From Allotamlana fucoidanivorans (GTDB lineage: Bacteria > Bacteroidota > Bacteroidia > Flavobacteriales > Flavobacteriaceae), in NCBI RefSeq assembly GCF_045788535.1, contig NZ_CP074074.1, positions 1,488,001-1,552,000 on the forward strand: 64,000 bases of DNA, written 5' to 3'. The stretch's first letter is position 1. Each line of letters opens with the position of its first letter. Position numbers and translations under genes: made by a program. Shown piece by piece: positions 34,535-43,781 of the stretch. A model generated the notes under the pieces. That model was not told the DNA's origin and made no database searches. It was given only the letters and a program-made list of their open reading frames with translations.

Positions 34535-35659
34535 TTATTTTTTAAACGAGCGTTCTTTCCAGGTGTATGAAGAGAACAAAGAGGTTATAGCAATAAAAGA
34601 GCAAAAAATAGGATATACGCATAGGGACCACAGATAACTTTTTAAGACATGCTTTTGATTAAAAAATAGGGCTGTTTTATAAAGTAGTATAAAATCTATT
34701 GTAGTTTTTATAAGAACTGTTAAACAAAACATTTCTAAAGGGAAAAGTGATAGAACTGCCAATAAAAAAGTAATGATTATCAGCATGTTCATAAATAAAA
34801 CGATAAGGGCTGTTCCTTTGCCTAATACACTAGTGTAGGCTCCGGTTTTTGACGCCCACCGTAATCTCTGGTTGATTAAACCTATTAGGGATGATTCGGC
34901 ATTTGTTCGTACAATACCCGCTTTGTTTTTTAAGAACCCTATATTTTTTTGATTGTTTTGAGCCATTTTTTCTAATAAAAAGACATCATCACCACTAGCA
35001 ATACGGTCATTATTTTTAAACCCTTCAACGGCATTAAATAATGTTTTTTTGTAGGCAAAATTGGCTCCGTTGCATAAAAAGGGTTGTTTAAGTCCAAAAG
35101 CCCCCATGGTAGCACCTTGAAGGCTTAGCAAGTCTAATATTTGAAACCTGTTTAACAACGTGTTTTGCTCTAAATAAGTTACGGGACCAATTACACAAGA
35201 AACACCTGTATTTTGAATATAGGTATCAAAGCTGTTTAGCCAGTATTTTGGTAAAATACAATCGGCATCTGTCGTTATAATCCAGTTGTTTTTTGCTACA
35301 CTTATAGCGGTTGTAATGGCATCTTTTTTAGGTGATTTTGATTGCCTGTTGTTTGCAATAGTTTTCCAATGCAGGACAGAATCTTGTAGTAATTGGTTTA
35401 TAATTCCTTCTGAGGTGTCACAAGAATCATCGTCAACCAAAATAAGTTCAAACAGCTCTTTCGGGTAGTTTAAACCTTGTATAGATGCTATGAGTTGGGG
35501 TAAGTTTTGAGCTTCATTTCTAAAAGGAATGACTATAGAAAATTTGGTTTTTGGTTGAACTTCTGGTGGATTAAATGGTTTTGTTCTATTGAAACCGTAA
35601 ATCAGGCTGCCCATTAAAGCCAAATAACCCAATGTGATACTTAGGCAGAAAATAATCAT
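34535..35659 (-). CDS. membrane-associated family 2 glycosyltransferase
   Basis: A 374-residue protein with an N-terminal hydrophobic segment. The GT-A domain follows, starting KFSIVIPFRNEAQNLPQLI, with LVDDDS (the first aspartates), TTDADCILP (DxD), SGDDVFL and QRLRWASK (the QxxRW motif of processive-type GT2 enzymes). Two or three membrane helices follow. Such proteins extend polysaccharides or glycolipids at the inner membrane. The start overlaps the stop of the UPF0104-like gene by four bases (ATGA), so the two act together. Confidence 0.85.
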   Translation of the reverse strand: MIIFCLSITLGYLALMGSLIYGFNRTKPFNPPEVQPKTKFSIVIPFRNEAQNLPQLIASIQGLNYPKELFELILVDDDSCDTSEGIINQLLQDSVLHWKTIANNRQSKSPKKDAITTAISVAKNNWIITTDADCILPKYWLNSFDTYIQNTGVSCVIGPVTYLEQNTLLNRFQILDLLSLQGATMGAFGLKQPFLCNGANFAYKKTLFNAVEGFKNNDRIASGDDVFLLEKMAQNNQKNIGFLKNKAGIVRTNAESSLIGLINQRLRWASKTGAYTSVLGKGTALIVLFMNMLIIITFLLAVLSLFPLEMFCLTVLIKTTIDFILLYKTALFFNQKHVLKSYLWSLCVYPIFCSFIAITSLFSSYTWKERSFKK

Positions 35660-36636
35660 ATGAGTTGGCTTTTTTTAGGAAAGGTAAATTGCATAATACA
35701 GTAACTTCCAAATAAGCTGGGCAATACAAAATTAAGTAGCCACATTATGGTCGTGATACAAACAATAGGGGTTTCGGATATACCCGCAAGTGAAAATAAA
35801 TAAGCGGCTACACTGCTTTTTACTACAACATCAAAAATGAAGATAGATGGTATAACAGAAGCCAATAAGTAAGTGAGTGCTATTAAACTCAAAGCATAGA
35901 TGTAATCAATATTTAGGTTGAAAAGCAGTAATAAGAACAAGAATTGAGAGGTGAAGGTAATGTATCTAGCAATAGATAATACTATGGCTTTTCGCAATCT
36001 GATTTTTGAAAAATGAGTTACGTGAGTAACCCATGTTTTTAATGAAACCCCTTTGATTGAAATGTTACTTTTTTTAAGTAAAAACAATGAAAGCAAAATG
36101 ATAATGAAGAGTAAAAAAGGAGCCCAAACGAACGATGCTAAATTTGTTTTAAAATTGAAATTAAAAAACAGGAGGGTAAATCCTAAAACCCCAAAACACA
36201 AGGTGACTCCCATTTGAAGGAGGTTGCCCAAAATAGAAATCAGTACAATACGCTTTCTTAAATCTGCTGTAAAATAAAGGGCTTTTGCTCCATATTCACC
36301 AATTCTGTTTGGTGTAAACAAGGATGCTGTAAGAGCGCCTAAACTTTGATGTAATGCACTACTAAAGCGCGTTTTCTTAACACCACTGACTAAGATTTTC
36401 CATTTTACTATTTCTAAAAACCAATTTAATACAGACAATCCGACAACAACGCAAATTCCAAAGAACGAAACATCCATATGGCTTATAGTTGATTCAATAA
36501 AATAGGAAAAGGGTAAGGTATTATTAGTGAGCCTGTGATAAATGAAAAATAAACAGCAGACGATAATGCCAATTTTAGTCAGCACAAAAAAGAATTGTTT
36601 AGATTTGTATGAAATGGTTACCATTAACGGGTACAA
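35656..36636 (-). CDS. UPF0104/lysylphosphatidylglycerol-synthase-TM-like membrane protein
   Basis: A 326-residue protein with seven or eight predicted helices. The motif GALTASLFTPNRIGEYGAKA near residue 95-115 is characteristic of the UPF0104 (LPG_synthase_TM) family, often annotated as a flippase-like domain. It is coupled to a GT2 gene by an ATGA overlap, an arrangement consistent with transfer of a lipid-linked sugar or glycolipid. The first methionine could be residue 1 or 5. The exact substrate is unknown. Confidence 0.82.
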   Translation of the reverse strand: MYPLMVTISYKSKQFFFVLTKIGIIVCCLFFIYHRLTNNTLPFSYFIESTISHMDVSFFGICVVVGLSVLNWFLEIVKWKILVSGVKKTRFSSALHQSLGALTASLFTPNRIGEYGAKALYFTADLRKRIVLISILGNLLQMGVTLCFGVLGFTLLFFNFNFKTNLASFVWAPFLLFIIILLSLFLLKKSNISIKGVSLKTWVTHVTHFSKIRLRKAIVLSIARYITFTSQFLFLLLLFNLNIDYIYALSLIALTYLLASVIPSIFIFDVVVKSSVAAYLFSLAGISETPIVCITTIMWLLNFVLPSLFGSYCIMQFTFPKKSQLI

Positions 36637-36656
36637 ATTAAATCAAATAATAACTA

Positions 36657-37295
36657 ATGCGCTCCACTTTTATCTTGAATACGTATTTTTTTATTGGAAT
36701 TATTATATGTTTTTCCAGCCCGATAGGTTATTCACAAAGTGACACATCGACTCTAAAAGCACAGTTTGCTTTAGGTGTTAATAGTCCTTCGTCGGCTGGT
36801 TTTGTGACTGATTTTGAAGCTAATTCTGTGAATTTTCCAAGTATCAATCTAGGTTTGCAATATATGTTTTGGGAACCGTTGGGAGTGAAACTTGATTTTG
36901 GTTATAATCGATTTTCAAGTGCAAATAATTCGCCTGATTTTAAGGTGAATTATACCAGAATTAATGGACAATTGGTTTTTGATGCGTCTCATTTTACCAG
37001 TTTTTTAAACAGAATGGGAGCCTTTGTTCATGTGGGGCCTGGGGTTACAATGATAAAACCTTTAGGTAACTATGGTGAGAATAAAACTTCTTATCTGAAT
37101 ACCATTACTGGATTAGAATTACATTATGCCATGTCAGATAAGTTATCTGTGTATCTAGATGCTTCTTATATAGTTGGTTTTTCAGATGATTTTGATCCTG
37201 TAGAAAGCGGCTTCGGATCTTTTAACGGAAATATGTTTACCCTAACTATTGGTGCTTCAATTTCACTAAGTGGTTGTTATTATTGTGGTGATTAA
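36657..37295 (+). CDS. outer-membrane beta-barrel protein (OmpA-N-like)
   Basis: A 212-residue exported protein. The N-terminus has a hydrophobic signal ending near IGYSQ-SD (about residue 26). The mature part shows amphipathic strands typical of eight-strand barrels (FPSINLGLQYMFWEPLGVKL, then VYLDASYIVGFSDDFD), with no OmpA peptidoglycan domain. The stop overlaps the ruvC start by one base, so the two are translated together even though they are functionally unrelated. The end carries CYYCGD, a cysteine pair that is unusual in such barrels. Confidence 0.65.
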   Translation: MRSTFILNTYFFIGIIICFSSPIGYSQSDTSTLKAQFALGVNSPSSAGFVTDFEANSVNFPSINLGLQYMFWEPLGVKLDFGYNRFSSANNSPDFKVNYTRINGQLVFDASHFTSFLNRMGAFVHVGPGVTMIKPLGNYGENKTSYLNTITGLELHYAMSDKLSVYLDASYIVGFSDDFDPVESGFGSFNGNMFTLTIGASISLSGCYYCGD

Positions 37296-37843
37296 TGAAA
37301 GAAAGAATTATTTTAGGTATTGACCCAGGAACAACAATTATGGGGTTCGGACTCATTAAAGTTGTTGGTAAATCCATGCATTTTTTACAGCTTAATGAAT
37401 TGGATTTGAAAAAATATGATGACCACTACCTTAAGTTGAAATTGATATTTGAACGCACTGTAGAACTTATTGACACCCACAACCCCGATGAAATTGCTAT
37501 TGAAGCTCCTTTTTTTGGTAAAAACGTGCAAAGTATGTTAAAGTTGGGGCGTGCTCAAGGAGTGGCTATGGCAGCAGGATTGAGTAGAGAAATTCCTATC
37601 ACAGAATATTTGCCTAAAAAAATAAAAATGGCCATTACAGGAAACGGCAATGCTAGTAAGGAACAAGTGGCAAAAATGCTTCAAAGTCTGCTGAAGCTAA
37701 AAAGTTTGCCAAAAAACTTAGATGCTACCGACGGTTTAGCGGCTGCTGTTTGTCATTTTTATAATTCAGGACAGGTGTCGGTGGGTAAAAGGTATACAGG
37801 GTGGGATGCTTTTATAAAACAAAACCCTGATAAGTTAGGCTAA
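37295..37843 (+). CDS. ruvC: crossover junction endodeoxyribonuclease RuvC
   Basis: A 182-residue nuclease that resolves Holliday junctions with RuvAB. The catalytic acids are visible: D10 in ILGIDPGTT, E70 in IAIEAPFFGKN and the aspartates in DATDGLAAAVCHF near 142-146. QSMLKLGRAQGVAM is the conserved helix. The length is usual for the family. The start codon overlaps the stop of the outer-membrane gene as TAATG. It precedes hemW by 14 bases. Confidence 0.95.
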   Translation: MKERIILGIDPGTTIMGFGLIKVVGKSMHFLQLNELDLKKYDDHYLKLKLIFERTVELIDTHNPDEIAIEAPFFGKNVQSMLKLGRAQGVAMAAGLSREIPITEYLPKKIKMAITGNGNASKEQVAKMLQSLLKLKSLPKNLDATDGLAAAVCHFYNSGQVSVGKRYTGWDAFIKQNPDKLG

Positions 37844-37857
37844 TTTCTAAATTACTT

Positions 37858-38994
37858 ATGGCTGGAATTTACATTCATATTCCTTTTTGTAAACAAGCGT
37901 GTTTTTATTGCGACTTTCACTTTTCAACATCATTGAAGAAAAAAGAGGATATGATAGCATGTCTTGTAAAGGAAATAGTTATAAGAAAGGATGCTTTGCA
38001 AGGCCAACCCATTGAAACGATATACTTTGGTGGTGGTACACCTTCCTTATTAACCAATGAAGAATTAGCCAGTATTTTAAATGTTGTGCATCAGAATTTT
38101 ACAGTGGTTGCTAATCCTGAAATAACACTTGAGGCTAATCCAGATGATCTATCATCAGAACGAATCAAAAATTTATCAGAATCAAAAATTAATAGATTAA
38201 GCATCGGTATTCAGTCTTTTTTTGATGACGATTTAAAAAGTATGAACCGCGCTCATAATGCTGAGGAGGCTGTAAATTGTTTAAAAACCGCTTCAAAATA
38301 CTTTGATAATATCACTATTGATTTGATTTATGGAATCCCTAAAATGGGTGCCCATAAATGGAATAAAAACTTAGATATCGCTTTAAGTTTTAATATTAAT
38401 CACATATCAAGTTATGCGTTAACTGTTGAGCCTAAAACAGCTCTAGATGCTTTTATAAAGAAAGGGGTTTATCCGCCAGTGGAGGAAGCTTTGGCTTTAC
38501 AACATTTTAATCATCTAATCAATCGCTTAGAAACCGAGGGCTTTGTACAGTATGAAATATCAAATTTTGGAAGGCAAAATTACTTTTCAAAGCATAATAC
38601 CAGTTACTGGCAAGGGAAACCATATCTAGGCATTGGGCCTTCGGCACATTCATTTGTAGGGAATCAGCGTAGTTGGAATGTGGCCAATAATTCAAAGTAC
38701 ATACTAGGTATTCAAAAAGGAACGTTACCTGAAACGGTTGAAGTGCTCTCAAAAAAAGATCGTTATAATGAGTTTGTTATGACAGGTCTAAGAACCATTT
38801 GGGGTGTGTCATTTACTGCTATTGAAGAGGTCTTTGGAGAAGCGTTTATTTTGCATTTAAAAAAAGCGTCTGAAAAGTTTGTGCTTGAAGGATTATTACA
38901 AATAGAAACTCAACATAGAGAAAAAGTACTCAAAGCTACATCGAAAGGAAAATTTTTAATTGACGGTATCGCTTCTGAATTGTTTATGATTTGA
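37858..38994 (+). CDS. hemW: radical SAM heme chaperone HemW
   Basis: A 378-residue cytoplasmic protein. The cluster cysteines are C11, C15 and C18 in CKQACFYCDF, in the HemW arrangement that also includes the aromatic after the third cysteine. The motifs GGGTPSLL, TLEANPDD and SIGIQSFFDDDL follow, and HNTSYWQGKPYLGIGPSAHS is the family signature in the C-terminal half. HemW loads heme onto client proteins; older annotations call it coproporphyrinogen III oxidase-like. It is part of the plus-strand run that begins with the outer-membrane gene. Confidence 0.92.
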   Translation: MAGIYIHIPFCKQACFYCDFHFSTSLKKKEDMIACLVKEIVIRKDALQGQPIETIYFGGGTPSLLTNEELASILNVVHQNFTVVANPEITLEANPDDLSSERIKNLSESKINRLSIGIQSFFDDDLKSMNRAHNAEEAVNCLKTASKYFDNITIDLIYGIPKMGAHKWNKNLDIALSFNINHISSYALTVEPKTALDAFIKKGVYPPVEEALALQHFNHLINRLETEGFVQYEISNFGRQNYFSKHNTSYWQGKPYLGIGPSAHSFVGNQRSWNVANNSKYILGIQKGTLPETVEVLSKKDRYNEFVMTGLRTIWGVSFTAIEEVFGEAFILHLKKASEKFVLEGLLQIETQHREKVLKATSKGKFLIDGIASELFMI

Positions 38995-39006
38995 TTATAT
39001 TTACGT

Positions 39007-39756
39007 ATGATCACAACAATACAGTACAATTCAAGAAAACTTAAAATTGATTTAAAACAACCTATTGACATCTCTATTCCTTTAAGAGCGTCAAACATTA
39101 ATGTGAATGCTTGGTATGTTGGTCCGCCAACTATAGAACCCGAAAAGGATGGTGATTGGGTGGCAGCAGTGGCTCAAGAGGCGAGTGTCAATTTTAACAA
39201 TATTTACTTTAATCCCCATGCGCATGGCACACACACAGAATGTGTGGGGCATATTACCAAAAAAGTACATTCTATAAATGCACATTTAAAACAGTTTTTT
39301 TTTCTGGCCGAAGTCATTACTGTTGCTCCAGAAACATTTTTAGAAGATAAAGTGATTTCAAAAAAACAGTTACAATTCATGCTGGGTAATAAAAAAAGAG
39401 ACGCCTTGGTGATACGGACCATGCCCAACACAAAACTTAAAAAAAACAAGCAGTATTCAAACACCAATTGGCCTTATTTACTTGAAGACGCGGTTGCTTA
39501 TCTGGTAGAAAAAGGCATAAAACATTTGCTAATTGACTTGCCAAGCATTGACCGAGAGAAAGATGAGGGTGCTATGCTAGGACATAATGTGTTCTGGAAT
39601 ACCAAAGGGGAGTTGCGCATGGATGCCACCATTACAGAACTTATTTATGTGCCTAATAGTGTTGAAGACGGCGAGTATTTTTTAAATTTACAAATAGCAC
39701 CCTTTGAAAATGATGCTACACCAAGTAAACCTATTTTATATAAAATTATAAGCTAA
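39007..39756 (+). CDS. cyclase-family hydrolase (kynurenine formamidase-like)
   Basis: A 249-residue cytoplasmic metal-dependent hydrolase. The core motif HAHGTHTECVGH (residues 71-82) supplies the metal-binding histidines H71, H73 and H76 of the cyclase family (PF04199), which includes the bacterial formamidase KynB. ALVIRTMPN and HLLIDLPSIDREKDEG continue the pattern. The substrate cannot be fixed, since no other tryptophan-degradation genes are nearby. The next gene starts immediately after its stop codon. Confidence 0.85.
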   Translation: MITTIQYNSRKLKIDLKQPIDISIPLRASNINVNAWYVGPPTIEPEKDGDWVAAVAQEASVNFNNIYFNPHAHGTHTECVGHITKKVHSINAHLKQFFFLAEVITVAPETFLEDKVISKKQLQFMLGNKKRDALVIRTMPNTKLKKNKQYSNTNWPYLLEDAVAYLVEKGIKHLLIDLPSIDREKDEGAMLGHNVFWNTKGELRMDATITELIYVPNSVEDGEYFLNLQIAPFENDATPSKPILYKIIS

Positions 39757-40110
39757 ATGAAGACATCATTAAAAATAGAAGAACTTTTTATGTTTTTTTT
39801 AGGGGTTTATCTTTTTAGCGCCTTAAACTATAGTTGGTGGTGGTTTGTTGGCTTATTTTTATTGCCAGATTTAGGAATGCTTGGTTACGTTGTTAATTCA
39901 AAAGTAGGAGCTATCACGTATAATATGTGTCACCATAAGGGTATTGCTATTTTTATGTTGTTGCTAGGGTATTACTTAAATAAAGAGCTCTTGCAATTAG
40001 CTGGTATTATTTTGTTTTCTCATGCGTCTTTCGATAGAGTTTTTGGGTATGGCTTAAAATATTACAGCCATTTTAAACAAACACATTTGGGAGCAATTGG
40101 TAAAGTGTAG
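39757..40110 (+). CDS. DUF4260 family membrane protein
   Basis: A 117-residue protein with three or four hydrophobic segments. The strings WWWFVGLFLLPDLGMLGYV, YNMCHHKGIAIFML and SHASFDRVFGYGLKY mark DUF4260, a small membrane family in Bacteroidota and Firmicutes with unknown function. The histidine pair in CHHKG lies at a helix boundary and might bind metal; this is a guess. It starts with zero spacing after the cyclase-family gene. Confidence 0.88.
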   Translation: MKTSLKIEELFMFFLGVYLFSALNYSWWWFVGLFLLPDLGMLGYVVNSKVGAITYNMCHHKGIAIFMLLLGYYLNKELLQLAGIILFSHASFDRVFGYGLKYYSHFKQTHLGAIGKV

Positions 40111-40113
40111 GGT

Positions 40114-40725
40114 ATGGATGTTGTTTTAGGAATTTTAATAGGGCTGTTGCTATGTTGGGGAATTATCGCTTATTTTCAATCCATAAAAAATAAACAGATA
40201 GTTGAATCACAATCGGCCATCTTGCTAGATAAAATTAATAAAGTATGTAAGCTCATTACTGTAGAAGGCGATTTTGCCGAAATTTATCATTATCAAGATG
40301 TAAAAGAGCGGTTTTTAAAATTGGTCTCTAGTAGAAAAAAAGCGTTAGTAGTTATTAAGGCTAAAGCGCATGTTGGTTTTGATTTGTCAAAAATCGCCAT
40401 TCGTACAGATATTAAAACCCGAACGGTTATTTTAGAGCGATTTCCTCAGCCCGAAGTATTGTCAATTGAAACCAATTTGAATTACTATGATAAAACGGAT
40501 GGTTTGTTCAATAAGTTTGAAGCAGCCGATTTAACAGGGCTTCATAATGAAGCAAAACAACATATTAAAGATAAAATTCCTAATAGTGGTTTGTTGGAAG
40601 CCGCGAAGCAGGAAGCCAAGGAAGCCGTTTTAATTATTGAAGCTATAGTTGAAACCATTGGGTGGAAACTAGACTATTCTGATTTAAAAATAGAATCTTA
40701 TAAAACGCCTAAACTTGAAGCGTGA
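40114..40725 (+). CDS. DUF4230 domain protein
   Basis: A 203-residue protein with an N-terminal membrane helix (VVLGILIGLLLCWGIIAYF) and an extracytoplasmic domain. The conserved DUF4230 pattern is seen at VCKLITVEGDFAEIYHYQD, AKAHVGFDLSKI and VILERFPQPEVLSIETNLNY. The function is unknown. The stop overlaps the GTG start of the next gene by four bases, so all of 36657-41090 appears to be one transcript. Confidence 0.88.
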   Translation: MDVVLGILIGLLLCWGIIAYFQSIKNKQIVESQSAILLDKINKVCKLITVEGDFAEIYHYQDVKERFLKLVSSRKKALVVIKAKAHVGFDLSKIAIRTDIKTRTVILERFPQPEVLSIETNLNYYDKTDGLFNKFEAADLTGLHNEAKQHIKDKIPNSGLLEAAKQEAKEAVLIIEAIVETIGWKLDYSDLKIESYKTPKLEA

Positions 40726-41090
40726 ACATAGAAGCAATCCGAACATACTGCCTCGGTAAAAAGGGAACTTCTGAAAGTTTTCCATTTGATGAAGATATAC
40801 TAGTGTTTAAAGTGCTAGATAAAATGTTTGCGCTAATTTCATTAAAAAAATGGGAAAGTGGACAGGCGGCAATAAACCTTAAAGCCGATCCAGATTATTC
40901 AGAAAGGTTAAGAGCCCAGTATAGTAATATTCGACCAGGGTATCATATGAGTAAAAAACATTGGAATACCCTTTACCTTCATGAAGGCCAGTTAGCACTA
41001 GAGCTTATAACGCATCTTATTGATCATTCCTATGATATGGTTGTAAAAGGTATGACAAAAAAAATGCGTGATAATCTGAATAATCTTTAG
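40722..41090 (+). CDS. MmcQ/YjbR family protein
   Basis: A 122-residue cytoplasmic protein. The start is GTG, overlapping the preceding stop as GTGA; no ATG is near. The motifs ESFPFDEDILVFKVLDKMFALI, NLKADPDYSERLRAQYSNIRPG and SKKHWNTLYLH (each shown here only as short strings) match the YjbR/CyaY-like fold, a small DNA-binding-like family of unknown role. It ends the plus-strand run that began at 36657. Confidence 0.85.
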   Translation: MNIEAIRTYCLGKKGTSESFPFDEDILVFKVLDKMFALISLKKWESGQAAINLKADPDYSERLRAQYSNIRPGYHMSKKHWNTLYLHEGQLALELITHLIDHSYDMVVKGMTKKMRDNLNNL

Positions 41091-41224
41091 TATTCCACAG
41101 TTTTTTGTTGTACATTTATAAGGCATTGTCTCTCAAACATTTGTTATTAGCATAATCGAATTGCCTTAAATCCTAAAGTAGTATTTAATCAACCTATTAT
41201 ATTAACTTTAATTTTTAACAGATT

Positions 41225-42049
41225 ATGAAAACAACCAATCAAATTTTACTGCTGTTATCATTTTTATTAGTGAGCTCTACAAGTTTTGTAATGGCTCAAG
41301 ATGATGCGCCCAAACGACCAAAGTATATCACCGTAACCACAATGCACTGGAATATGGATTACGAAGATTTCGATATGGACACTTGGAAATCGGTAGAAAA
41401 AGAGTATTTAGAAAAAGTAACCATGAAAAACGAGTATGTTATGAACTCGTCATTCTATTTACATCAAATGACTCCTGATAATACAGAGCTGATTTATGTA
41501 AGAACTTATGAAAATTGGGCAGATATAGAGAAAGCTGGAGAAAGAGATAATGAATTAACTAAAGAAGCTTGGCCAGAAGAAGAAGATCGTGACGCCTTTT
41601 TAAATAAACAAAGAGCTTATTATTCAAATCAACACGCTGATGAGATTTACAACACAATGTCGTTCGTGAAACCATTAAAAGATGTGTCAAAAGATCTTAT
41701 TTGTTATGTGCGAACAAATCATATGGCATTTCCAGAAGATGGTGATATTGAGGAAATAAGAGCATTAATGACTAGTAATTTTGAAAAACTAATCAAGGAT
41801 AATGATTTGATAAAAGGGTATTATACCCACAGACATGCTTGGGGGCATGATGCTACCGAAATGATGGAAGCCTATTTTTTAGATTCTATGGCAGACTTAG
41901 AAAAAATGTTTGATGGTTTACCTGAACTTATGAAAGAAGCATGGCCAGATGAGGCTGAAAGAAAAGAACGTTGGAAAACATTTAACAAATATTTTAATGG
42001 CGTTCATGGTGATGCTGTTTACCAGTTTGTAGCTGGGTTAAGTAAGTAA
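41225..42049 (+). CDS. exported protein with two tandem alpha/beta-barrel-like repeats
   Basis: A 274-residue secreted protein; the signal ends near FVMAQ-DD (residue 25). The mature part contains two similar halves. The first ends with WADIEKAGERDNELTKEAWP and a later NQHADEIYNTM, the second with LADLEKMFDGLPELMKEAWP-like sequence and GVHGDAVYQF. The halves resemble dimeric alpha/beta-barrel (ABM-type) domains, which suggests a duplicated monomer acting as a built-in dimer. A second exported protein with two such halves occurs at 60250. No catalytic motif is recognised. Confidence 0.6.
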   Translation: MKTTNQILLLLSFLLVSSTSFVMAQDDAPKRPKYITVTTMHWNMDYEDFDMDTWKSVEKEYLEKVTMKNEYVMNSSFYLHQMTPDNTELIYVRTYENWADIEKAGERDNELTKEAWPEEEDRDAFLNKQRAYYSNQHADEIYNTMSFVKPLKDVSKDLICYVRTNHMAFPEDGDIEEIRALMTSNFEKLIKDNDLIKGYYTHRHAWGHDATEMMEAYFLDSMADLEKMFDGLPELMKEAWPDEAERKERWKTFNKYFNGVHGDAVYQFVAGLSK

Positions 42050-42067
42050 ACAAAGAAGCAAATACTG

Positions 42068-42097
42068 AAAAAAGACGTCAAAGAGGCGTCTTTTTTT
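42068..42097 (+). terminator. intrinsic terminator
   Basis: AAAAAAGACG and CGTCTTTTTTT form a ten-bp stem followed by a T run, 19 bases after the stop of the exported tandem-repeat gene. Confidence 0.8.
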
Positions 42098-42110
42098 GTG
42101 ATAGCTAAAC

Positions 42111-42141
42111 TTGTAAGCAGTTGCATTTAAACGTACTTTTG
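42111..42141 (+). promoter_or_regulatory. Bacteroidota-type promoter of the phnA gene
   Basis: TTG at 42111-42113 is followed after 20 bases by TACTTTTG at 42134-42141, matching the TTG-N19/20-TAnnTTTG pattern. The phnA ATG lies 22 bases beyond. Confidence 0.6.
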
Positions 42142-42163
42142 CAGTCATAAAAGTCACACCACT

Positions 42164-42742
42164 ATGAGCGTTCTACAAACTTTAAAAGAAAGAAGTAACA
42201 ATACCTGTGAATTATGTAAATCAGAGAAAGATTTGGCTCAATATACCATTCCACCATCCTTAAATGAAAATGTAGCTAATGATGTATTGGTTTGTAAAAC
42301 GTGTCTTGATCAAATTGATGGACATGAAGCAATGAATCCAAATCATTGGCGATGTTTAAATGATAGCATGTGGAGTGAGCACGTTGCAGTGCAAATTATG
42401 GCTTGGCGTATGCTTCAAAGATTACGCAACCAAGGATGGCCTAAGGATTTATTAGATATGATGTATCTAGATGACGAAGCCTTAACTTTGGCAAGAGCCA
42501 CAGGAGAAGATAAAGACGATAGTGAGAAAGTTATTCATCGAGATATTAACGGGGTGGTGCTTCAAAATGGTGATGCTGTAGTGCTGGTAAAAGACCTTAA
42601 AGTAAAAGGGTCAAGTATGGTGGCTAAACAGGGTACAGCTGTTAGAAACATTCGTTTAGATCGGGATAATGACAAGTATATTGAAGGTAAAGTAGGGGCG
42701 CAACAAATAGTAATAGTTACAGATTACGTGAAAAAAATATAA
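42164..42742 (+). CDS. PhnA domain protein
   Basis: A 192-residue cytoplasmic protein. The N-terminal zinc ribbon shows CELCKSEKDL (Cys-x2-Cys) and, thirty residues later, CKTCLDQIDG. The C-terminal PhnA domain begins DINGVVLQNGDAVVLVKDLK and includes VKGSSMVAKQGTAVRNIRL. PhnA proteins are named after phosphonate clusters but their role is unclear, and no phosphonate genes occur here. Between the two lies a helical linker of about 60 residues, as in the longer Bacteroidota form. Confidence 0.88.
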   Translation: MSVLQTLKERSNNTCELCKSEKDLAQYTIPPSLNENVANDVLVCKTCLDQIDGHEAMNPNHWRCLNDSMWSEHVAVQIMAWRMLQRLRNQGWPKDLLDMMYLDDEALTLARATGEDKDDSEKVIHRDINGVVLQNGDAVVLVKDLKVKGSSMVAKQGTAVRNIRLDRDNDKYIEGKVGAQQIVIVTDYVKKI

Positions 42743-42806
42743 TTTTGAGATTCTTGCCCTAATCTTGATTTTCATTTTAAATTAGCTTGTACTTAAGGTT
42801 TTATAA

Positions 42807-43670
42807 CTAAAATTGTTTTTGTAAGATAGAAGTTACCGCACTATGGTATGAACTTCCAAATAGGTTTAAATGTACCAAGAGGTAATACAGCAGGTATATT
42901 TCCAATCTATCACTGCTTTCAGGCGTAATTGGAAAATAGGAATGATACGAATTGTAGAATGACGTATCAAAACCACCAAACAGTTTTGTCATAGCAATAT
43001 CCACTTCATGATGTCCATAATAAATGGCTGGGTCTATCAAATAAGGCGTGCCGTCTTCAGAAATTAAATAATTACCGCTCCATAAGTCCCCGTGAAGTAA
43101 GGAAGGTCTGACCGCTTTTAATAACTCTTTTAAGCGCGTTTCTATTTGTTTTTCGTTAGGACATTCAGCATTTTTTAACAAACCTTTTTGTTTGGCTAAA
43201 TTTATTTGTGGTAAAAGACGTTCGTTAAAATAAAAGCTAGCCCAATCATTATAATGTTTGTTGCTTTGGGGTAAACATCCAATAAAATTATCGAGTTTTA
43301 ATCCAAAAGTATCTGAAGTGCAGCCATGCAGTTGAGCTAATTGAGTGCCTAAGCGCTTAAAATCATTCCCTGAAGACGGTTTTGAATTAATATATTCCAA
43401 TAACAAAAATGCTGTGTTGTGAAACCTGTCACAGACCAAAACCTCTGGTGTTTTTATAGTGTTTGTGTGTGCAATACTATTTAGACCATAAGCCTCCGCT
43501 TGAAATAGTGCTTTGGCATCTGGCCTGTTATTGAGTTTTAAAAAATAACTATTGGTAGCCGTATCAATCTTAAAAGCTTTTGAGATATCACCGCCATGAA
43601 TAGGTGATATCTGCGTGATGTTTTCGTTGAAGTGTTTGGTAAGGTAAGTCTTAAAACTATTAGGAATCAT
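42807..43670 (-). CDS. fructosamine kinase family protein
   Basis: A 287-residue cytoplasmic kinase of the aminoglycoside-phosphotransferase fold. The catalytic loop is LLHGDLWSGNYL near 197-208, and PYLIDPAIYYGHHEVDIAM supplies the metal-binding aspartate. The family phosphorylates protein-bound fructosamine or ribulosamine so that the adduct breaks down. The length matches bacterial members. It stands alone, convergent with phnA. Confidence 0.9.
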   Translation of the reverse strand: MIPNSFKTYLTKHFNENITQISPIHGGDISKAFKIDTATNSYFLKLNNRPDAKALFQAEAYGLNSIAHTNTIKTPEVLVCDRFHNTAFLLLEYINSKPSSGNDFKRLGTQLAQLHGCTSDTFGLKLDNFIGCLPQSNKHYNDWASFYFNERLLPQINLAKQKGLLKNAECPNEKQIETRLKELLKAVRPSLLHGDLWSGNYLISEDGTPYLIDPAIYYGHHEVDIAMTKLFGGFDTSFYNSYHSYFPITPESSDRLEIYLLYYLLVHLNLFGSSYHSAVTSILQKQF

Positions 43671-43781
43671 GTATTAAAAATACAAAGTATTCTTAACATG
43701 GTTAAACCTATTTATAACTTCCCGTGGTAGAAATGCTCTATTATTTTATTTAAAAAATATCGTCTTTAAAAGCTGTTTTAA

